Below, piece by piece: positions 6,285 through 13,828 of a stretch of 13,876 nt of DNA (position 1 is the stretch's first letter; the number at the start of each line of letters is the position of its first letter). The notes beneath the pieces are model-generated. The model worked only from the letters and a program-made list of their open reading frames with translations. It was not told the DNA's origin and did no database searches. This DNA is from Sphingomonas sp. (GTDB taxonomy: Bacteria; Pseudomonadota; Alphaproteobacteria; Sphingomonadales; Sphingomonadaceae): the NCBI GenBank assembly GCA_021154945.1, contig JAJNQF010000048.1, positions 1 through 13,876 on the forward strand. The letters run 5' to 3'. The position numbers and the translations under genes are program-made.

Positions 6285-8408
6285 TCAGCTCGCGGCGACG
6301 AGCTCCGCCCACTCGGCTTCGGTGATCACGCGGATCCCAAGTTCGGTGGCCTTCTTCAGTTTAGAGCCCGCGCCGGGGCCTGCGATCACCAGCCCGGTCT
6401 TGGTCGATACCGACGCGGCAACGCGCGCGCCGAGCGCCTCCGCCTGCACCTTGGCCTCGTCGCGACTGAGCGTTTCCAGGCTGCCCGTGAAGACGAGGAT
6501 CTGGCCCGTCACCGGCGACTCGCGGGTTTCGTGGACCACGTCCGCAGGCTTCACTTCGCGCAACAGGTCAAACACGACTCGGCGGTTGTGCGGCTCGGCG
6601 CAGAAGCCGACCAGCGCGCTGGCGACCTCGGGGCCGATCCCCGCGGTCTCGATCGCACCGACCAGCAGCTTATCGCGGCGAAGCACGAACTTCCGCTCGG
6701 GTTCGCCGATCACCGGTTCGATCTGGCCGCGCAGGAACACCGCGTGACGCAGCACCGAGCCAAGCGCGCGGGCCGACACATAGCGTCGCGCGAGGTCACG
6801 CGCGGTAATCTCGCCGACGTGGCGGATGCCGAGCGAGAACAGGAACCGGTCGAGCGGGATCGTCCGCTTCTGCTCGATCGCCGCGATCACCTTCGCCGCC
6901 CACACGCGCCCGTCCTTCTTTCGCGCGGCGAGCTGCTCCTCGGTCAAGCGGAAGATGTCGGCGGGCGACTCGATCAACCCGTCGCGGAAGAAGGCCTCGA
7001 TCAGCGTCTGGCCGAGGCCGCCGATGTCGAACGCATGGCGCGAGGCGAAGTGGATCAGCCGCTCGACCCGCTGCGCCGGGCAGATCAGCCCGCCGGTGCA
7101 GCGATAGACGACCTCGCCCTCCTCGCGCTCGGCGGCGGACCCGCATTCGGGGCAGACATGCGGGAAGACATACGCCTCGCGCTCGGCGTCCGGTGTCAGG
7201 TTCTCGACGATCTGCGGGATCACGTCGCCGGCGCGCTGGACGAGGACGCGGTCGCCCGGCCGGACGCCGAGCCGCTCGATCTCGTCGGCATTGTGCAGCG
7301 TCGCGTTGGTCACGACGACACCGCCGACGGTGACGGGGGATAGCCGCGCAACGGGGGTCATCGCGCCGGTCCGCCCGACCTGGATGTCGATCTTCTCCAG
7401 CACCGTCTGCGCACGCTCGGCGGGAAACTTGTGCGCGATCGCCCAGCGTGGCGCCTTTGCGACCTGACCGAGTCGCGCCTGCCAGTCGAGCCGATCGACC
7501 TTGTAGACGACACCATCGATATCGAACGGGAGGTCGGCGCGCTCGGCTTCGATCCGACGATACACGTCGAGCGCCGCCGCCGTCCCCTCGACCCGCGCAA
7601 ACCCATCGGCGATCGGAAAACCCCAGCCCCGCAAGGTGTCGACGACTTGGGCCTGGGTTTCGCCCGGTACCACGCTCGCCTCGCCCCAGCCATGTGCGAG
7701 GAATCGCAGTGTCCGACTGGCGGTCACGGTCGCGTCCTTCTGGCGCAGCGACCCCGCGGCGGCGTTGCGTGGATTGGCGAACTGCCGCGCGTCCTTGCCG
7801 ATCTCCTCCGCCTCGGCGAGCAGGCGCGCGTTGAGCGCGGCGAAGTCGTCCTTCGCCATATAGACTTCGCCGCGAACCTCGAAGATCGCGGGGGCTTCAC
7901 CCTGCAAGGTCTGCGGGATGTCGCTGATGGTTCGGACGTTCGCCGTAACATCCTCGCCGACCTGCCCGTCGCCCCGGGTCAGCGCCTGCACCAGCCGCCC
8001 GTCCTCATATCGCAGCGAACACGACAACCCGTCGATCTTCGGCTCCGCGGTCAGCGCCACCGGCGTGTCCTCCGCCAGCTTCAGGAACCGGCGCACGCGC
8101 GCGACGAATTCCTCGACCTCCTCGTCCGCGAACGCATTGTCGAGGCTCATCATCGCCTTGGCATGCGCGACCTTCGCCAGATGCCCGGCAGGTGCCGCAC
8201 CCACGGTCCGACTCGGCGAATCGCTCCGCACCGCGCCCGGGAACGCCGCCTCGATCGCTGCATTGCGCCGCACCAGCGCGTCATACTCCGCATCGCTGAT
8301 CTCGGGCGCGTCGTCGGTATGATAGCGCGCATTATGATACGCGATCTGCGCGGCGAGCGTCTCCAGCTCGGCGGCGGCTTCGGTCTCGGTCGCGGGAAGG
8401 TCGGTCAT
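6285..8408 (-). CDS. ligA: NAD-dependent DNA ligase LigA
   Basis: A 707-residue bacterial DNA ligase that seals nicks with 3'-OH and 5'-phosphate ends during replication and repair, using NAD+ to form an enzyme-AMP intermediate. Domains in order: Ia NAD-binding region with YHNARYHTDDAPEISDAEYD (24-43); nucleotidyltransferase domain with the adenylated Lys124 in EPKIDG, RGDGQVGEDVT (145-155) and FEVRGEV (176-182); OB fold with GRTGAMTPVA (345-354); a Cys4 zinc finger (Cys419, Cys422, Cys437, Cys443); helix-hairpin-helix repeats (about 450-610); and a C-terminal BRCT domain (about 632-707, TGSLETLSRDEAK). Length is normal and no key motif is missing. The Shine-Dalgarno before the ATG at 8408 is weak. 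In many alphaproteobacteria ligA follows recN directly; here two plus-strand genes lie between them. Confidence 0.98.
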   Translation of the reverse strand: MTDLPATETEAAAELETLAAQIAYHNARYHTDDAPEISDAEYDALVRRNAAIEAAFPGAVRSDSPSRTVGAAPAGHLAKVAHAKAMMSLDNAFADEEVEEFVARVRRFLKLAEDTPVALTAEPKIDGLSCSLRYEDGRLVQALTRGDGQVGEDVTANVRTISDIPQTLQGEAPAIFEVRGEVYMAKDDFAALNARLLAEAEEIGKDARQFANPRNAAAGSLRQKDATVTASRTLRFLAHGWGEASVVPGETQAQVVDTLRGWGFPIADGFARVEGTAAALDVYRRIEAERADLPFDIDGVVYKVDRLDWQARLGQVAKAPRWAIAHKFPAERAQTVLEKIDIQVGRTGAMTPVARLSPVTVGGVVVTNATLHNADEIERLGVRPGDRVLVQRAGDVIPQIVENLTPDAEREAYVFPHVCPECGSAAEREEGEVVYRCTGGLICPAQRVERLIHFASRHAFDIGGLGQTLIEAFFRDGLIESPADIFRLTEEQLAARKKDGRVWAAKVIAAIEQKRTIPLDRFLFSLGIRHVGEITARDLARRYVSARALGSVLRHAVFLRGQIEPVIGEPERKFVLRRDKLLVGAIETAGIGPEVASALVGFCAEPHNRRVVFDLLREVKPADVVHETRESPVTGQILVFTGSLETLSRDEAKVQAEALGARVAASVSTKTGLVIAGPGAGSKLKKATELGIRVITEAEWAELVAAS

Positions 8409-8523
8409 CGTGCCGGGTTAGGGGAGGGGGGCGTCTTTCGACAAGACCTGGATCAAGATGGCGTGAACATTCGCCTGACTTGCGCGCTGACATTCCAGGA
8501 CAATCTTTCCGGGAAGCGCCATC

Positions 8524-9507
8524 ATGACCGACACCAGCCGCCGAGATCTCTTCAAGGGCGCCGCCGTCACCGGCCTCGCCGCTGCGGCAGCCCCCGCCTT
8601 CGCGCAAGGGCAGGGGGCGGGGCAGGCGCAACTCGCCGATCCGCAGACGCGCTTCGTCTCGACGCCCTTCCCCGAACAGCGCCAGAAATGGCCGGCCCTC
8701 CAGCGCGACATGCGCCCCGTGTCCGATTGCGGCGAGACCAGCTATCGCGGTTCAGGTCGTCTCCAAGGCCGCAAGGCGCTGGTGACCGGCGGCGACTCGG
8801 GCATCGGTCGCGCGGCGGTCATCGCGTTCTCGCGCGAAGGCGCCGACGTCGCAATCAACTATTACCCGACCGAAGAACCCGATGCGCAGGACGTCGCCAA
8901 GCTGCTCCGCGCCGAGGGGCGAAAGGTCGTGCTGATCCCCGGCGACCTGACCGACGCGAAATTCTGCACCGACCTGATCGCGCGTGCGAACCGCGAACTC
9001 GGCGGGCTCGACATCCTCGTCAACAACGCCGCCTACCAGCAGTCGAAGGCGTCGATCGCCGAGATCAGCTTCGAGCAGTTCGACCGGACGATGAAGACCA
9101 ACGTCTACGCGATGTTCCACCTCTGCAAGGCGGCGATCCCGCTGATGAAGCCGGGCGCGTCGATCATCAACACGGGGTCGGTCAATTCGGTCGATCCGGG
9201 CGAGGAACTGCTGGATTACGCCACCACCAAGGGCGCGATCCTGATCTTCACCAAGGGGCTGGCGAAACAGCTCGGCAAGAAGGGCATCCGCGTCAACATG
9301 GTCGCGCCGGGCCCGGTCTGGACGCCGCTCCAGGTCGCCGGCGGGCAGCTTCCGGGCCAGATGGGCGAGTTCGGCCAGGACACGCCGCTCGGCCGTGCGG
9401 GGCAGCCGGCGGAACTGGCGTCGCTGTTCGTGACGCTGGCGGAGACGGGAACGAGCTTCACCAGCGGCAGCGCCTTCGCGGCGACTGGTGGCAGCGGAGT
9501 CCTGTAA
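8524..9507 (+). CDS. Short-chain dehydrogenase/reductase with Tat signal peptide
   Basis: A 327-residue SDR oxidoreductase of the YghA / general-stress-protein-39 type. Residues 1-27 form a twin-arginine signal (SRRDLFK, an Ala-rich hydrophobic stretch, then AFA|QG), predicting export of the folded, cofactor-loaded enzyme to the periplasm. An extension (about 35-80: FPEQRQKWPALQRDM) typical of this subgroup precedes the Rossmann core. Core motifs are the cofactor-binding TGGDSGIG (88-95), NNAA (167-170), catalytic Ser219, YATTK (Tyr232, Lys236) and the APGPVWTPL segment. It probably reduces an aldehyde or ketone, or oxidises an alcohol, with NAD(P)(H); the substrate is unknown. The ATG at 8524 has GGGAAG nearby. 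The gene is divergent from ligA with a 115-base gap and is followed by an inverted pair of palindromes. Confidence 0.93.
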   Translation: MTDTSRRDLFKGAAVTGLAAAAAPAFAQGQGAGQAQLADPQTRFVSTPFPEQRQKWPALQRDMRPVSDCGETSYRGSGRLQGRKALVTGGDSGIGRAAVIAFSREGADVAINYYPTEEPDAQDVAKLLRAEGRKVVLIPGDLTDAKFCTDLIARANRELGGLDILVNNAAYQQSKASIAEISFEQFDRTMKTNVYAMFHLCKAAIPLMKPGASIINTGSVNSVDPGEELLDYATTKGAILIFTKGLAKQLGKKGIRVNMVAPGPVWTPLQVAGGQLPGQMGEFGQDTPLGRAGQPAELASLFVTLAETGTSFTSGSAFAATGGSGVL

Positions 9508-9541
9508 CGCGCCTGTCGTCCACCCCAATCGCCCTATCACA

Positions 9542-9572
9542 CCACCCCGGCGAAGGCCGGGGCCCAGTTGGC
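9542..9572 (+). repeat. GC-rich extragenic palindrome, family 2, copy B
   Basis: Arms CCCCGGC (9545-9551) and GCCGGGG (9556-9562) around GAAG, followed by CCCAGTTGG. It is the opposite orientation to copy A and forms an inverted pair with copy C at 9612-9645, 39 bases away. It lies 34 bases past the SDR stop codon, so the pair could act as a 3'-end structure for that gene. The gap 9508-9661 contains only these two copies and the ribosome binding site of the next gene. Confidence 0.85.
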
Positions 9573-9611
9573 AAGGCCGTTGTAACCAAGTGCCGAGGTC
9601 ACCAACTAACC

Positions 9612-9645
9612 TTCCCCAACTGGGCCCCGGCCTTCGCCGGTGTGG
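9612..9645 (-). repeat. GC-rich extragenic palindrome, family 2, copy C
   Basis: It carries CCCCAACTGGGCCCCGGC and GCCGG around CTTC, the reverse complement of copy B with a changed closing arm (CCGGTGTGG instead of CCGGGGC). The hairpin is therefore shorter, about five pairs. It ends only seven bases before the GGAGG ribosome binding site (9652-9656) of the small gene at 9662, so it may be part of that gene's leader. Confidence 0.8.
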
Positions 9646-9661
9646 ATGTGGGGAGGGTACG

Positions 9662-10000
9662 ATGAAAACAGCAGTTACACTGTTCGTGATGCTCTGCTCG
9701 GCTCCCGCCACGGCGCAGCGCATTTCCCCTACGTCGGCTCCAGCGATCGGCTACGACTGGAACGACGGCTCGTCCGCCGACGACCGGCTCCAGCAATCGT
9801 TATGGCCGCGCTCCGACGCCAGTGCGGCCGGGCTCGACGACATGATTCACACCGAACAAGCGCCGATCCACGCCGCGATCCACAAAGACGGCGCGTTCGG
9901 CAGCCGAGCCCTCCACGGCCTGCGGAAAGTCGGCGGCGATTATATCGTCGTGCCGGTGCTGAAGATCCATCTGGGCCACCCGAGACAGGCTATGCCCTGA
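9662..10000 (+). CDS. Small exported protein of unknown function, probably frameshifted at its 3' end
   Basis: A 112-residue protein I do not recognise. Residues 1-19 (MKTAVTLFVMLCSAPATAQ) form a convincing Sec signal peptide with cleavage near ATA|QR, so the product is likely periplasmic. GGAGG lies five bases before the ATG, a good Shine-Dalgarno that supports this start over the longer upstream readings through the repeat. The mature part contains GYDWNDGSSADDRLQQSLWP and ends with VGGDYIVVPVLKIHLGHPRQAMP. If one base were restored near 9983, reading would pass into the -1 frame and continue ETGYALTNGRPVGKLADFS to a stop at 10039-10041, which looks like a natural C-terminus. It may thus be an assembly error, a recent mutation or, less likely, programmed frameshifting. 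It may be co-transcribed with the SDR upstream. Confidence 0.6.
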   Translation: MKTAVTLFVMLCSAPATAQRISPTSAPAIGYDWNDGSSADDRLQQSLWPRSDASAAGLDDMIHTEQAPIHAAIHKDGAFGSRALHGLRKVGGDYIVVPVLKIHLGHPRQAMP

Positions 10001-10062
10001 CCAACGGGAGGCCCGTAGGAAAGCTGGCCGACTTCAGCTGACCCCGCCCCGGGAAATGTCGG

Positions 10063-10087
10063 CTCCCCTCCCGTGCAGGGAGGGGAG
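10063..10087. terminator. Perfect GC-rich hairpin between convergent genes
   Basis: Perfect 10-base arms, CTCCCCTCCC (10063-10072) and GGGAGGGGAG (10078-10087), around GTGCA. It lies in the gap between the end of the small plus-strand gene and the end of recN on the minus strand, so it could end transcription from both sides. There is no T-tract on either strand, so intrinsic termination is uncertain. It resembles one arm-hairpin of the Y-shaped repeat at 1126-1144 and may be a solo remnant of that family. Confidence 0.55.
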
Positions 10088-10111
10088 AGAAGTTGGCCGT
10101 ACGTCAAAGCC

Positions 10112-11776
10112 TCAAGCCCGCTCCAGCAACCGCTCCGCCTGAGCCCGCGCCTCGTCTGTAATCTGCGCGCCCGACAGCATCCGCGCAATCTCCTCGCGCC
10201 GTTCATCCTCGGTCAGCGCGCGCACGCCGGTCCGCGTGACCGTTCCGTCGCTGCTCTTGGCGATCAGCAAGTGCTTCGCGCCGCGCGCCGCGACCTGTGG
10301 GCTATGCGTTACCACCAGCAACTGCGTGCTCTGCGCCAGCCGCGCGAGTCGTTCGCCGATCGCACTCGCCACAGCACCACCGACCCCCCGATCGATCTCG
10401 TCAAACACCATCGTCGACGCGCCGCCCTCTTCCGCCAGCGCCACCTTCAGCGCGAGGATGAAGCGCGACAACTCGCCGCCCGACGCGATCTTGGTCAGCG
10501 CCGCGAACGGCGCGCCCGGGTTGGTCGAGATCTCGAACTCGACGCGGTCCTTGCCCGCCGGCGACCAGCCTTCTTCGCCGAGCGGCGCAACCACGGTCTG
10601 GAACCGAGCCGCATCCAGTTTCAACGGCGCCAGTTCCCCTGCCACCGCCACGTCGAGGCGCTTGGCAGCCGCCAACCGCCGCTTGGTCAGTGCATCCGAG
10701 GCCACGTCGAACGCCTTCCGCGCAGCAGCCACCCGCGCTTCAATAACCGCAATCCCGCCTTCGCCCGCATCGAGCCGCTCCAGCCGCGCGCGCATCTCGT
10801 CCGCCAGCGCCGCTAGGTCATCCGGCTGCACGCGGTGCTTGCGCGCCATCGCCCGAAGCTCGAACAACCGCGCCTCGTCATCCTCCAGCGCGCGCGGATC
10901 ATAGGCCATGTCCGCCCGCGCATCGCGCAGGCTCTCTTCGGCCACCGACGCCTCGATCACCGCGCGATCGACCGCCGCCAACGCATTGCCGAGCGCGACA
11001 TGATCCTCCGCGATCCGCTCGAGCACCCGCGCGGCCTGGCGCAGCTTCGCCATCCCGCCGTCCTTGCCCTCGAGGAAATCGTCGATCGCCGCCAGGTCGT
11101 CCGCGATCTTCTCCGCGCGCTGCATCGATCGCCGCGTATCCGCCAGCGTCTCTTCCTCGCCCGCGACCGGCGCCAGCGCGGTCAGCTCTGCAACGGTATG
11201 CTCCAGCCACTCGCGATCCCGCGCGGCCGTCTCGATATCCGCACGGGCGGCGGCAAGCTCCGCCTCGGCCGCACGAAACGCCGCATACGCCTTACCGGTA
11301 GCCCCAGGCTCGGTCCGCCCGAAAGTATCCAGCAACGCCCGATGCCCGCGCGCGTTCAGCAGTCCGCGCTCGTCATGCTGGCCGTGGATCTCGACCAGAT
11401 GCGGTGCCATCTCGCGCAGCAGCCCGGCCGACGCCGGCTGGTCGTTGACGAACCCGCGACTGCCGCCATCCGCCTTGACGATCCGCTTCACGATCAGCGG
11501 TTCACCGCGCTCGATCTCCAGCCCGTTCTCGCCGAACAACAGCGCAAGTGGCGATTCAGGGGCAGGGGCGTCGAAGGTCGCGGTCACCACCGCCTGCGCC
11601 GCGCCATGCCGCACCAGCCCACTGTCGCCGCGCCCGCCCAGCGCCAGCCCCAGCGCATCGAGCAGGATCGACTTGCCCGCCCCGGTCTCGCCGGTGAGCA
11701 CGCCGAGCCCTTCGCCAAATCCCAGATCCAGCGCCTCGATCAGCACCACGTCGCGAATGGAAAGTTCGGTCAGCAT
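10112..11776 (-). CDS. recN: DNA repair protein RecN
   Basis: A 554-residue SMC-like ATPase that helps recombinational repair of double-strand breaks by acting on DNA ends and sister cohesion. The N-terminal half of the ATPase head has Walker A GETGAGKS (29-36) and the RecN-typical HGQHDERGLL (131-140). A central coiled-coil-rich region (about 160-380) contains long Ala/Glu/Arg heptad-like stretches. The C-terminal half has the ABC signature ASGGELSR (431-438), Walker B MVFDEID (456-462), a D-loop-like RGVGG and His491 in VVTHSPQVAA. Length matches the family. Start at 11776 gives the canonical MLTELSIRDVVLIE. The gene follows bamD on the same strand after 90 bases, and a LexA-like site lies 36 bases upstream. 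Confidence 0.98.
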   Translation of the reverse strand: MLTELSIRDVVLIEALDLGFGEGLGVLTGETGAGKSILLDALGLALGGRGDSGLVRHGAAQAVVTATFDAPAPESPLALLFGENGLEIERGEPLIVKRIVKADGGSRGFVNDQPASAGLLREMAPHLVEIHGQHDERGLLNARGHRALLDTFGRTEPGATGKAYAAFRAAEAELAAARADIETAARDREWLEHTVAELTALAPVAGEEETLADTRRSMQRAEKIADDLAAIDDFLEGKDGGMAKLRQAARVLERIAEDHVALGNALAAVDRAVIEASVAEESLRDARADMAYDPRALEDDEARLFELRAMARKHRVQPDDLAALADEMRARLERLDAGEGGIAVIEARVAAARKAFDVASDALTKRRLAAAKRLDVAVAGELAPLKLDAARFQTVVAPLGEEGWSPAGKDRVEFEISTNPGAPFAALTKIASGGELSRFILALKVALAEEGGASTMVFDEIDRGVGGAVASAIGERLARLAQSTQLLVVTHSPQVAARGAKHLLIAKSSDGTVTRTGVRALTEDERREEIARMLSGAQITDEARAQAERLLERA

Positions 11777-11811
11777 AGGATGTCCGCCATAGACGAACGG
11801 GCGCGCAATGC

Positions 11812-11826
11812 GATCCCCCTATGTTC
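11812..11826. promoter_or_regulatory. Possible LexA (SOS) box upstream of recN
   Basis: GATC-N7-GTTC on the plus strand (GATC 11812-11815, GTTC 11823-11826), one base away from the alphaproteobacterial LexA consensus GTTC-N7-GTTC. It ends 36 bases upstream of the recN start codon, a suitable place for repression, and recN is SOS-controlled in many bacteria. A single imperfect match in GC-rich DNA is only suggestive. Confidence 0.35.
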
Positions 11827-11866
11827 CAACCCGACGACCCGCGCCTCTATCGCCCGAGGACGCGCG

Positions 11867-12811
11867 TCAGCTTCCGGTGTTGGACGGCTGCCCGGCCGAC
11901 CGCGGCGCCGGCGCGCGCTCTGCCGGGCCGGTCGGGGTCGAACCCGGCTCGTCCAGCTCGACCATCACCGACGGCGTACCCTTGGTTCCGACCGGCACCA
12001 CCTGCTCGCCCGGCTTCAGCGGCGGCACGGCCGGCACCTGGTTCTTCTTCAGCAGATCATACGCATGCTGATACCAGTCGGTCCCGGGATAGTTGCGCCC
12101 CAGCACCGCACCGGCCTTCTCCGCTTCGACCGGCACGCCGAGTGCCAGATACGTCTCGGTCAACCGCATCAGCGCCTCGGGCGTGTGCGTCGTCTGCTGG
12201 AACTTGTCGATCACCGTGCGGAACCTGCCGTTCGCCGCGAGCCACTGGCCGCGCGTCTCGTAGAAGCGCCCGATCTCCATCTCCTTGCCGGCGAGATGGT
12301 CGTTGACCAGATCGATCTTGAGGCGTGCATCCGACGCATAGCGCGTGTTCGGATAGCGCCGCATCAGCTCGCCGAGCGAGTCGAGCGCCTGCCGCGTGAT
12401 CTTCTGGTCGCGCGTGACGTCGGTGATCTGCTCGTAATAGCCGAGCGCGATCAGGTAATAGGCGTAAGGCGCGTCGCGGTTACCCGGATGCACCGCGAGG
12501 AAGCGCTGCGCCGAGCTGATCGACGCGGTGTAGTCCTTGGCGAGGTAATAGCTGAACGCCGACATGATCTGCGCGCGGCGTGCCCAGATCGAATAGGGAT
12601 GCTGGCGCTCGACCTCGTCGAACAGCTGGGCTGCTTCCTTGTAGCGTCCCTGGTCGAGCCGCGCCTTGGCGGTCGAATACAGCGTGCCCACGTCGCGCGC
12701 GACATAGGGCAGGTCGCCCTTGGACGCGCGACCGCTCGCACAACCGGCCATGGGGAGCGCAAGCGCGGCGATGAGCGTGACCGCGAGGGCACGAGACTGG
12801 GGGATACGCAT
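11867..12811 (-). CDS. bamD: Outer-membrane assembly lipoprotein BamD
   Basis: A 314-residue lipoprotein of the BAM complex, which folds and inserts beta-barrel proteins (such as the TonB receptor here) into the outer membrane. The signal ends in a lipobox MAGC with Cys24 as the lipidated residue. The TPR-repeat body (about 35-255) shows LYSTAKARLDQGRYKEAAQLFDEVERQHPYS, AQIMSAFSYYLAKDYTASISSAQRF region motifs and RYPNTRYASDARLKI typical of BamD (formerly ComL/YfiO). After about residue 258 comes a Pro/Gly-rich tail, probably disordered, longer than in E. coli BamD. The ATG at 12811 was chosen because AAGGA lies about nine bases upstream and the signal peptide starts here; a longer in-frame reading from 12895 adds 28 residues that run through a hairpin and lack signal character. 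Confidence 0.95.
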   Translation of the reverse strand: MRIPQSRALAVTLIAALALPMAGCASGRASKGDLPYVARDVGTLYSTAKARLDQGRYKEAAQLFDEVERQHPYSIWARRAQIMSAFSYYLAKDYTASISSAQRFLAVHPGNRDAPYAYYLIALGYYEQITDVTRDQKITRQALDSLGELMRRYPNTRYASDARLKIDLVNDHLAGKEMEIGRFYETRGQWLAANGRFRTVIDKFQQTTHTPEALMRLTETYLALGVPVEAEKAGAVLGRNYPGTDWYQHAYDLLKKNQVPAVPPLKPGEQVVPVGTKGTPSVMVELDEPGSTPTGPAERAPAPRSAGQPSNTGS

Positions 12812-12829
12812 TGGCGTTGTCCTTAGCGT

Positions 12830-12870
12830 ATGCGGGGCTTGGCGAACAATCCCTTTCGCCATACCCGCAT
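12830..12870. promoter_or_regulatory. Nested inverted repeat in the bamD-manA divergent gap
   Basis: Two stacked perfect stems: ATGCGGG (12830-12836) with CCCGCAT (12864-12870), and inside it TGGCGAA (12840-12846) with TTCGCCA (12855-12861), around an 8-base loop. The mismatched joints are GCT and TA. The structure ends five bases upstream of the AAGGA ribosome binding site of bamD. It could be an operator for the divergent promoters or a hairpin in the bamD leader RNA. No clear -35/-10 elements were identified in the 146-base gap. Confidence 0.6.
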
Positions 12871-12957
12871 TGGGCCTTTCCGCCGGCCGGATCACACGGC
12901 AATAGTCGTGCGTTGGCGCTCCATTCCCATTGCGTCATTCACGTCGAGGATCATGTC

Positions 12958-13782
12958 ATGCCGGCCACATTGTTGCACACCCACCGCGTCGAAAAGCCCT
13001 GGGGTCGCGACACGCTCTGGCCTGGTTTCGAGGATCCGGCCGCGGGCTCGCCGCCAATCGGTGAAGTCTGGTTCCAGGAGCCCGGCAACACGACGCCCGA
13101 CCTGCTGATCAAATACCTGTTCACGTCGCAGAAGCTGTCGGTCCAGGTCCATCCCGACGACGACCAGGCGCACGAGCGCGGCCTGCCGCGCGGCAAGGAC
13201 GAGTGCTGGACGATCCTCGCCGCCGAGCCCGACTCGACGATCGCGGTCGGCACGAAGCAGCCGATGTCGAAGGACGAACTGCGCGCCTCGGCGATCGACG
13301 GCACGATCGAGGACAAGCTCGACTGGAAGCCGGTCAAGCCGGGCGACTTCATGTACTGCGCGTCCGACACGATCCACGCGATCGGCGGCGGCCTGACCGT
13401 GATCGAGGTCCAGCAGAATTCCGAGACCACCTATCGCCTCTACGACTACGGCAGCGACCGCGAGCTTCACCTCGACGATGGCGTCGAAGTCGCCGACCCG
13501 AACCCGTACGTTCCCGTCGCACCGCCGATCGAGATCGAGACCGGCCGTACGATCATGGTCGAGGGACCGAAATTCGTGCTCGAACGCTGGAAGGGCGGCG
13601 ACCATGTCGTCAACCTTCCCGAGGGCACGACCGGCTGGGTGATCCCGATCACCGGCTCGGGCGACGTCGCAGGGGTGGCGTTCAAGGCGGGTGAATGCGC
13701 CACGATGACCGGCAGCGAGACGGTGTCGACCAGCGCGGACGCAGACGTGCTGTTCGCATACCCGGGCACGAAGCGGATCTGA
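12958..13782 (+). CDS. manA: Class I mannose-6-phosphate isomerase
   Basis: A 274-residue zinc-dependent cupin isomerase converting fructose-6-phosphate and mannose-6-phosphate, the entry to GDP-mannose for exopolysaccharide and glycan synthesis. Visible motifs: HRVEKPWG near the N-terminus; zinc ligands Gln63 and His65 in SVQVHPDD, Glu82 in GKDECW and His140 in DTIHAIGGG; and the likely catalytic Arg160 in TYRLYDYG. It is of the short class I form, with the second cupin reduced (about 190-270). The ATG at 12958 has GAGGA seven bases upstream; the longer reading from 12811 is rejected because its 49 extra residues lack family similarity and overlap the bamD start. It is divergent from bamD and followed by a palindrome. 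Confidence 0.93.
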   Translation: MPATLLHTHRVEKPWGRDTLWPGFEDPAAGSPPIGEVWFQEPGNTTPDLLIKYLFTSQKLSVQVHPDDDQAHERGLPRGKDECWTILAAEPDSTIAVGTKQPMSKDELRASAIDGTIEDKLDWKPVKPGDFMYCASDTIHAIGGGLTVIEVQQNSETTYRLYDYGSDRELHLDDGVEVADPNPYVPVAPPIEIETGRTIMVEGPKFVLERWKGGDHVVNLPEGTTGWVIPITGSGDVAGVAFKAGECATMTGSETVSTSADADVLFAYPGTKRI

Positions 13783-13828
13783 CTGGGCGGCGGCGGGGCA
13801 TGGAAGTTCCGCCGCTCTGGAGAGAACA

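Noticed and set aside
8438..8523. An EcfG-type (GGAAC-N16-CGTT) stress promoter before the SDR
   Set aside because: I looked because SDRs of this type are often stress-induced, but no GGAAC with a properly spaced CGTT is present. A TTGCGC / AATCTT pair is too weak to call.
7431..9665. A 744-codon plus-strand frame spanning ligA antisense and the SDR out of frame
   Set aside because: It crosses the ligA start and the divergent promoter gap, and its second half is the SDR gene read in the wrong frame. No domain is visible.
10835..12826. A 663-codon plus-strand frame opposite recN and bamD
   Set aside because: It is antisense to two well-identified genes and the gap between them. The Arg/His/Leu-rich composition is typical of a shadow frame.
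12812..12895. Longer N-terminus for BamD starting at 12895
   Set aside because: It would place 28 polar residues before the lipoprotein signal and run through the nested hairpin. The ATG at 12811 has AAGGA upstream and starts the signal peptide directly.
12811..12957. Longer N-terminus for ManA starting at 12811
   Set aside because: The extra 49 residues have no family similarity and overlap the bamD start and leader hairpin. The ATG at 12958 has a good Shine-Dalgarno and begins at the usual family N-terminus.
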